From an uncultured Faecalibacterium sp. (lineage in GTDB: Bacteria; Bacillota; Clostridia; Oscillospirales; Ruminococcaceae), in NCBI GenBank assembly GCA_937915335.1, contig CALDLZ010000095.1:1-8117 (forward strand): DNA of 8,117 bases, given 5' to 3'. How positions within the stretch are numbered: position 1 is the stretch's first letter; every line of letters starts with the position of its first letter. The notes beneath the pieces are model-generated. The model was not told the DNA's origin, made no database searches, and saw only the letters and a list, made by a program, of their open reading frames with translations. The translations under genes and the position numbers were made by a program. Shown piece after piece: positions 4,965 to 8,117 of this stretch.

Positions 4965-6491
4965 TCAGCCACCGGTGCCCGGCACAAGAAGCCGTTGTGC
5001 CATTTCTATCACGGCAGTTCCCTCGGCAAGATCGTTGGCCGCCAGCATCTGTCCTGGCGAGACATGGAAGCGCCGGGCAATGGCAAACAGCTCCTCCCCT
5101 GCCTGTGCGTAGTAGATACGCAGACTGATCTCCGGGTCGGCGGGGGTCAGCGGCTCGCCCAGCGTGATGGACCCCACACAGGTGCTTTCACTTCGCTGTA
5201 AGATAGCTCCCTCCGCCTTGACGGAAAGGGTCACTTCCAAAGTGCCGTTGGCACAGACACAGCGCAGATCATCGGCACTGAGCCAACATTCCGGGTAGAG
5301 GTCGGCATCCGCTGGGGCAGTCAGTTCCAGAGGAAGGGTGAGTTCCAATACTTTCTCGTAACTTTCCAGCTCTGCAAGGCTGTTTTCGCCAAAGGCGGTC
5401 ACCATAACCCGGCTGGTCAGGTTCCATTTTCTTTCTTTGTAAGCCAGCAGGGCCGGGCCAAAAGCCGCAAAGCAGGCCAGGATTTTTGCACCGGCATCCG
5501 GCAAAGGCCCGGAACCCGTCAAGGTCGTTGTGGCATCCAGCGTTCCGGCCAGTGTTTCGGTCTGCAAGGTCTGCGGTGTCGGTTCAGTCTCAAACTGGGT
5601 CGAGAAGGCATCCGCCACACACTGTAATTGGTAAGGCCGCCATGCCCGCAGGCGAAGCATCATCGTGGTTGTCAGGCGACTGGGCTCCTCCCCTTCTCCC
5701 TCTGCGACTGTAAACCCCACCGGTTCGGCCACGCAGAGACAGCGGCAATCCTCACTCAGACCGTCCACATCCAACACTTGATTGAACGGCAGGGTCACGC
5801 TCAGGCTCTGCAATGTCGGGTCGCCCTCGGCGCGCCAGGCGCAGGAGACGATCAGCTCGCCCTTGGCAACGGCTTTCCCGTTGAGGAGCTTGAGGTCTCC
5901 GACAGAGGAATTGCCGCTGATATCCAGAATAGCGGCGGGCGGTGAGGAAAAGGCAATGTCCCCCTCCACTGTGACCAGCTTTTCCAGTACAGCGGCCCGC
6001 CGCACCCCGGAAAGGGTGACGAGCTTCTGTTCGATGCCTCCATCTGACAGCGCCGTAATAACATCCGTTTTGATCTGGGTGTGCACCGAGACCACCAGCC
6101 CGTAAGCTCCCCGTACCTCGATGCGGTGCGGGTTGACGCTGCGGCAGTTCAGATATTCGGTCTGTCCCTCTACCTGCACAGCCCATGCGGTAAAAACAAA
6201 CTCCGGCAGATCCAGCAGCTTGGTAAAAGGGAGTTTCTGCTCGGTCTGGCACAGACCTGCACCATCCTCGCCCTGATAGTAAACCACACAGCGCAGATAG
6301 CCCTCCAATTGCAGTTTGCCGGGCTGCAGCCGCTTTTGCAGTACCACCGGCTTAGCAAAGCATTTGACCAGCTTGAACACCGGGGGCAGATAATCGGAGA
6401 TCAGGATCTCCGTCTCCAAAGGCAGCTCTGCCTTGAGGGTACAGTTTGTCCCCGCCGCCGGCAAAGCATCCCGAAACACCTTCAATTCCAT
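4965..6491 (-). CDS. SPOCS (DUF3794) and LysM domain protein, SipL-like spore coat morphogenesis protein
   Basis: The 508-residue protein has a first SPOCS domain at about 25-110 (LPPVFKLVKCF then LQLEGYLRCVVYY and LPFTKLLDLPE). A second lies at about 165-240 (AILDISGN then AKGELIVSCAW and LPFNQVLDV), and a degenerate third possibly at about 335-395. A LysM module occupies about 455-505 (YYAQAGEELFAIARRF, then LLVPG). There is no signal peptide or membrane segment, so it is probably cytosolic. In C. difficile, SipL has this architecture and a similar length, and binds the coat protein SpoIVA through its LysM domain around the forespore. An equivalent role here is inferred. The ATG at 6491 is chosen over the one at 6557: AAAGGAG lies 7 bases upstream, whereas 6557 sits at the T run of the upstream terminator. 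It lies between the etf and purine modules but shows no functional link to either. If the host does not sporulate, this may be a leftover or repurposed envelope protein. Confidence 0.85.
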   Translation of the reverse strand: MELKVFRDALPAAGTNCTLKAELPLETEILISDYLPPVFKLVKCFAKPVVLQKRLQPGKLQLEGYLRCVVYYQGEDGAGLCQTEQKLPFTKLLDLPEFVFTAWAVQVEGQTEYLNCRSVNPHRIEVRGAYGLVVSVHTQIKTDVITALSDGGIEQKLVTLSGVRRAAVLEKLVTVEGDIAFSSPPAAILDISGNSSVGDLKLLNGKAVAKGELIVSCAWRAEGDPTLQSLSVTLPFNQVLDVDGLSEDCRCLCVAEPVGFTVAEGEGEEPSRLTTTMMLRLRAWRPYQLQCVADAFSTQFETEPTPQTLQTETLAGTLDATTTLTGSGPLPDAGAKILACFAAFGPALLAYKERKWNLTSRVMVTAFGENSLAELESYEKVLELTLPLELTAPADADLYPECWLSADDLRCVCANGTLEVTLSVKAEGAILQRSESTCVGSITLGEPLTPADPEISLRIYYAQAGEELFAIARRFHVSPGQMLAANDLAEGTAVIEMAQRLLVPGTGG

Positions 6492-6523
6492 GGATACGCT
6501 CCTTTCCTGTCCGCTCTTGGTGC

Positions 6524-6531
6524 ATTTTATG
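6524..6531 (-). promoter_or_regulatory. Candidate -10 element (sigma-E-like) for the SPOCS/LysM gene
   Basis: On the minus strand CATAAAAT lies about 33 bases before the start codon and downstream of the etfA terminator. It differs by one base from the CATACAAT-type -10 of the sporulation sigma factor SigE, and also contains a plain TAAAAT. The -35 region is not clearly SigE-like, so assignment to a sigma factor is tentative. Confidence 0.35.
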
Positions 6532-6559
6532 TTCTGATTCGGACGGATAGAACGCATAC

Positions 6560-6598
6560 AAAAAGCCGCTGCACAGCTTTGACACTGTACAGCGGCTT
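6560..6598 (-). terminator. Strong intrinsic terminator after etfA
   Basis: Read on the minus strand, a 14-bp stem (AAGCCGCTGTACAG pairing with CTGTGCAGCGGCTT, with one G-U wobble) closes an 8-base loop and is followed by a run of five T. It begins 29 bases after the etfA stop. The opposite strand has no T run after the stem, so it acts in the minus direction only. It ends the etf operon and separates it from the SPOCS/LysM gene. Confidence 0.93.
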
Positions 6599-6627
6599 AT
6601 CACAATCAGGGATCTTGAAGAAGATGC

Positions 6628-7722
6628 TTATTCAGCAGCCTTTGCAGCCTCGATCTGCTTGATCAGCTCGGGCACGACCTTGAACAGGTCACCCACAATG
6701 CCGTAATCAGCAACACCGAAGATGGGAGCGCTCTCATTCTTATTGATAGCGATGATGCACTCGGAATCCTGCATACCAGCGGTGTGCTGGATCGCACCGG
6801 AAATACCCAGAGCAACATAGATCTTGGGATGGACGGTCTTACCGGTCTGACCAACCTGGTGATCAGCACTCATCCAGCCTGCATCGGTGACAGCACGGGA
6901 TGCACCCACAACGCCGCCGCCCAGAGCAGCAGCCAGCTGCTCTGCCAGCTCGATGCCCTTGTTGACATCCTTGCTGATGCCACGGCCAACGGAGACGATC
7001 ACATCGGCACCGATCAGATCGACCAGTTTCTCGGCAGCCTTCTCGACGCTCAGAACCTCAGTCTTGATGTCGGCAGCGGTCAGCTCGAAGGCGGGCTTCA
7101 CGATCTGGCAGGCATCAGCTTTGGCCTGATCGAAGGGAGCCTTCTTCATAACGCCGGGACGGACAGTGGACATCTGAGGACGGAAACGGGGGCAGATGAT
7201 GGTCGCCATCAGATGGCCGCCGAATGCGGGACGGGTCATCTTCAGGTTGCGATCCTCGTAATCGAACTTCTGCTTGGACAGATCGATGGTGGAGCTCTCC
7301 TTCAGGAACTCGACATACTTTGCCGTGTCGATATCCAGGTGGGTAGCATCAGCGGTCAGGCCGGTGTGCAGACGAGCCGCACAGCGGGGACCCAGATCGC
7401 GGCCAATGTTGGTGGCACCGATCAGCAGGACCTCGGGCTTGTACTCGTTGACCATGTCGCAGACGACCTTGGCATATGCGTCAGTGGTGTAATCCTTCAG
7501 CAGAGGGCTGTCGCAAACCATGACCTTATCAGCGCCATAGCCGCCCAGTTCCTTGGCAATGCCGTCCACGTTATCGCCCAGCAGCAGGCCGGTGACTTCG
7601 CAGTTCAGCTCGTCAGCCAGCTTGCGGGCCTCGCTGACCAGCTCGAAATCGGTGGGCATCAGTTTGCCCTGGCGCTGCTCACAAAAGACCCAGACACCCT
7701 TGTACTCGTTAAAATCAGCCAT
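6628..7722 (-). CDS. etfA: Electron transfer flavoprotein subunit alpha
   Basis: FAD-binding alpha subunit of the cytoplasmic EtfAB heterodimer. In butyrate-forming Clostridia it works with butyryl-CoA dehydrogenase, typically coupling crotonyl-CoA reduction by NADH to ferredoxin reduction. It has 364 residues. The N-terminal ETF domain (about 8-200) contains LLIGATNIGRDLGPRCAARL and the clostridial MTRPAFGGHLMATI segment. The C-terminal FAD domain shows GASRAVTDAGWM at 273-284, HQVGQTGKTVHP at 288-299, GISGAIQHTAGM at 306-317, and ADYGIVGDLFKVVPEL near the end, all typical of EtfA. The ATG at 7722 has AGGA 5 bases upstream and AAAGGAG slightly farther off. It follows etfB by 21 bp, so the two are co-transcribed, and a strong terminator follows it. 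A bifurcating role is inferred from family and presumed context, since the dehydrogenase gene is not in the window. Confidence 0.96.
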   Translation of the reverse strand: MADFNEYKGVWVFCEQRQGKLMPTDFELVSEARKLADELNCEVTGLLLGDNVDGIAKELGGYGADKVMVCDSPLLKDYTTDAYAKVVCDMVNEYKPEVLLIGATNIGRDLGPRCAARLHTGLTADATHLDIDTAKYVEFLKESSTIDLSKQKFDYEDRNLKMTRPAFGGHLMATIICPRFRPQMSTVRPGVMKKAPFDQAKADACQIVKPAFELTAADIKTEVLSVEKAAEKLVDLIGADVIVSVGRGISKDVNKGIELAEQLAAALGGGVVGASRAVTDAGWMSADHQVGQTGKTVHPKIYVALGISGAIQHTAGMQDSECIIAINKNESAPIFGVADYGIVGDLFKVVPELIKQIEAAKAAE

Positions 7723-7743
7723 TGTAATCCTATGCTCCTTTCA

Positions 7744-8117
7744 TCAGATCAGGTGCTTCTTGGCCAGGATACCTGCCAGCTGTGCGGCGGTGTCGTCGCC
7801 AGTCAGCATGGTGCCTGCGCCCTTCTGCGGAGGAGTGAAGGACTTGAAGACGTTCGTCGGAGAACCCTTCAGACCGATGGTATCGACCTCGATCAGCGGA
7901 TCGTCCTTCAGGGTGTTGTAATCGAACACTTCCATCGGCTTATCATAGCAGGTGAAAATGTCGGGCACATTCATGTAGCGGGGCTCGTTCAGCTCCTTGA
8001 TGCAGGTGATCAGGCAGGGAGTCTGGACCTTGATGGTCATGTAGCCGTCCTCCAGCATACGCTTGACGGTGACGGTCTCGCCGTCCTTGGTGATGTCGGC
8101 GGCATAAGTGACCTGGC
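7744..8117 (-). CDS. etfB: Electron transfer flavoprotein subunit beta (partial, N-terminus outside window)
   Basis: The C-terminal 123 residues of the beta subunit, out of about 260 in the family, are visible; the frame is open to the right edge. Characteristic segments are QVTYAADI, the KRMLEDGYMTIKVQ strand region, TPCLITCIKELNEPRYMNVP, and GLKGSPTNVFKSFTPP, which is the conserved recognition-loop and C-terminal anchor part of EtfB. An internal Met at 8058 is not the start, because recognisable EtfB sequence continues upstream of it. The gene ends with two consecutive in-frame stops (TGATGA at 7746-7741), and the etfA ribosome binding site follows at once. The order etfB then etfA matches clostridial bcd-etfBA clusters, so an acyl-CoA dehydrogenase gene is expected beyond the right edge. 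Confidence 0.95.
   Translation of the reverse strand, partial: QVTYAADITKDGETVTVKRMLEDGYMTIKVQTPCLITCIKELNEPRYMNVPDIFTCYDKPMEVFDYNTLKDDPLIEVDTIGLKGSPTNVFKSFTPPQKGAGTMLTGDDTAAQLAGILAKKHLI

Noticed and set aside
6492..6557. Longer start for the SPOCS/LysM gene at 6557
   Set aside because: That ATG sits next to the T run of the etfA terminator and has no ribosome binding site, and the extra 22 residues are not domain-like. The ATG at 6491 has AAAGGAG well placed.
7741..7746. Tandem TGA TGA at the end of etfB as a recoding signal
   Set aside because: Two stops in a row simply secure termination; the etfA ribosome binding site follows at once and no conserved extension is encoded beyond them.

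Overview
The window looks like a chromosomal segment of a moderately GC-rich anaerobic Clostridia member, probably of the Oscillospiraceae/Ruminococcaceae type (the Faecalibacterium, Gemmiger and Subdoligranulum neighbourhood). This is inferred from gene content: clostridial-style electron-transfer flavoprotein genes, a SPOCS/LysM spore-coat-type protein, an anaerobe-type molybdenum hydroxylase, and strong AGGAGG-like ribosome binding sites. No rRNA or other taxonomic marker is present, so the assignment is tentative.

Region 1 (1-2675, minus strand) is a three-gene molybdenum hydroxylase operon transcribed in the order FAD subunit (xdhB), 2x[2Fe-2S] subunit (xdhC), molybdopterin subunit (xdhA). 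The genes are 6 bp apart and then overlap by 4 bp. xdhA runs off the left edge, so only its first 471 residues are visible. Region 2 (2790-3431, plus strand) is a divergent MocA-like nucleotidyltransferase that probably makes the cytidylated molybdenum cofactor for this enzyme. Region 3 (3402-4802, minus strand) is an NCS2-family purine permease whose 3' end overlaps that of mocA by 30 bp. Together these form a purine (xanthine, hypoxanthine or urate) uptake and hydroxylation module. The exact substrate cannot be read from the sequence.

Region 4 (4965-6491, minus strand) is a protein with two clear SPOCS (DUF3794) domains, a possible third and a C-terminal LysM domain. It resembles the spore coat morphogenetic protein SipL of Clostridioides difficile. 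It is separated from the next genes by a strong intrinsic terminator at 6560-6598. Region 5 (6628-8117, minus strand) is etfB (partial, cut by the right edge) followed by etfA, the electron-transfer flavoprotein that usually partners butyryl-CoA dehydrogenase in butyrate producers.

No gene-free stretch exceeds 300 bases. No tRNA, rRNA, CRISPR array, insertion sequence or phage gene was seen. The gene set is mostly recognisable housekeeping and catabolic machinery; I did not find a clearly new system. The less ordinary signals are regulatory: an inverted repeat bracketing the permease promoter with a similar partial site in the xdh/mocA gap, overlapping divergent promoters, and a convergent mocA/permease overlap with a possible antisense terminator.
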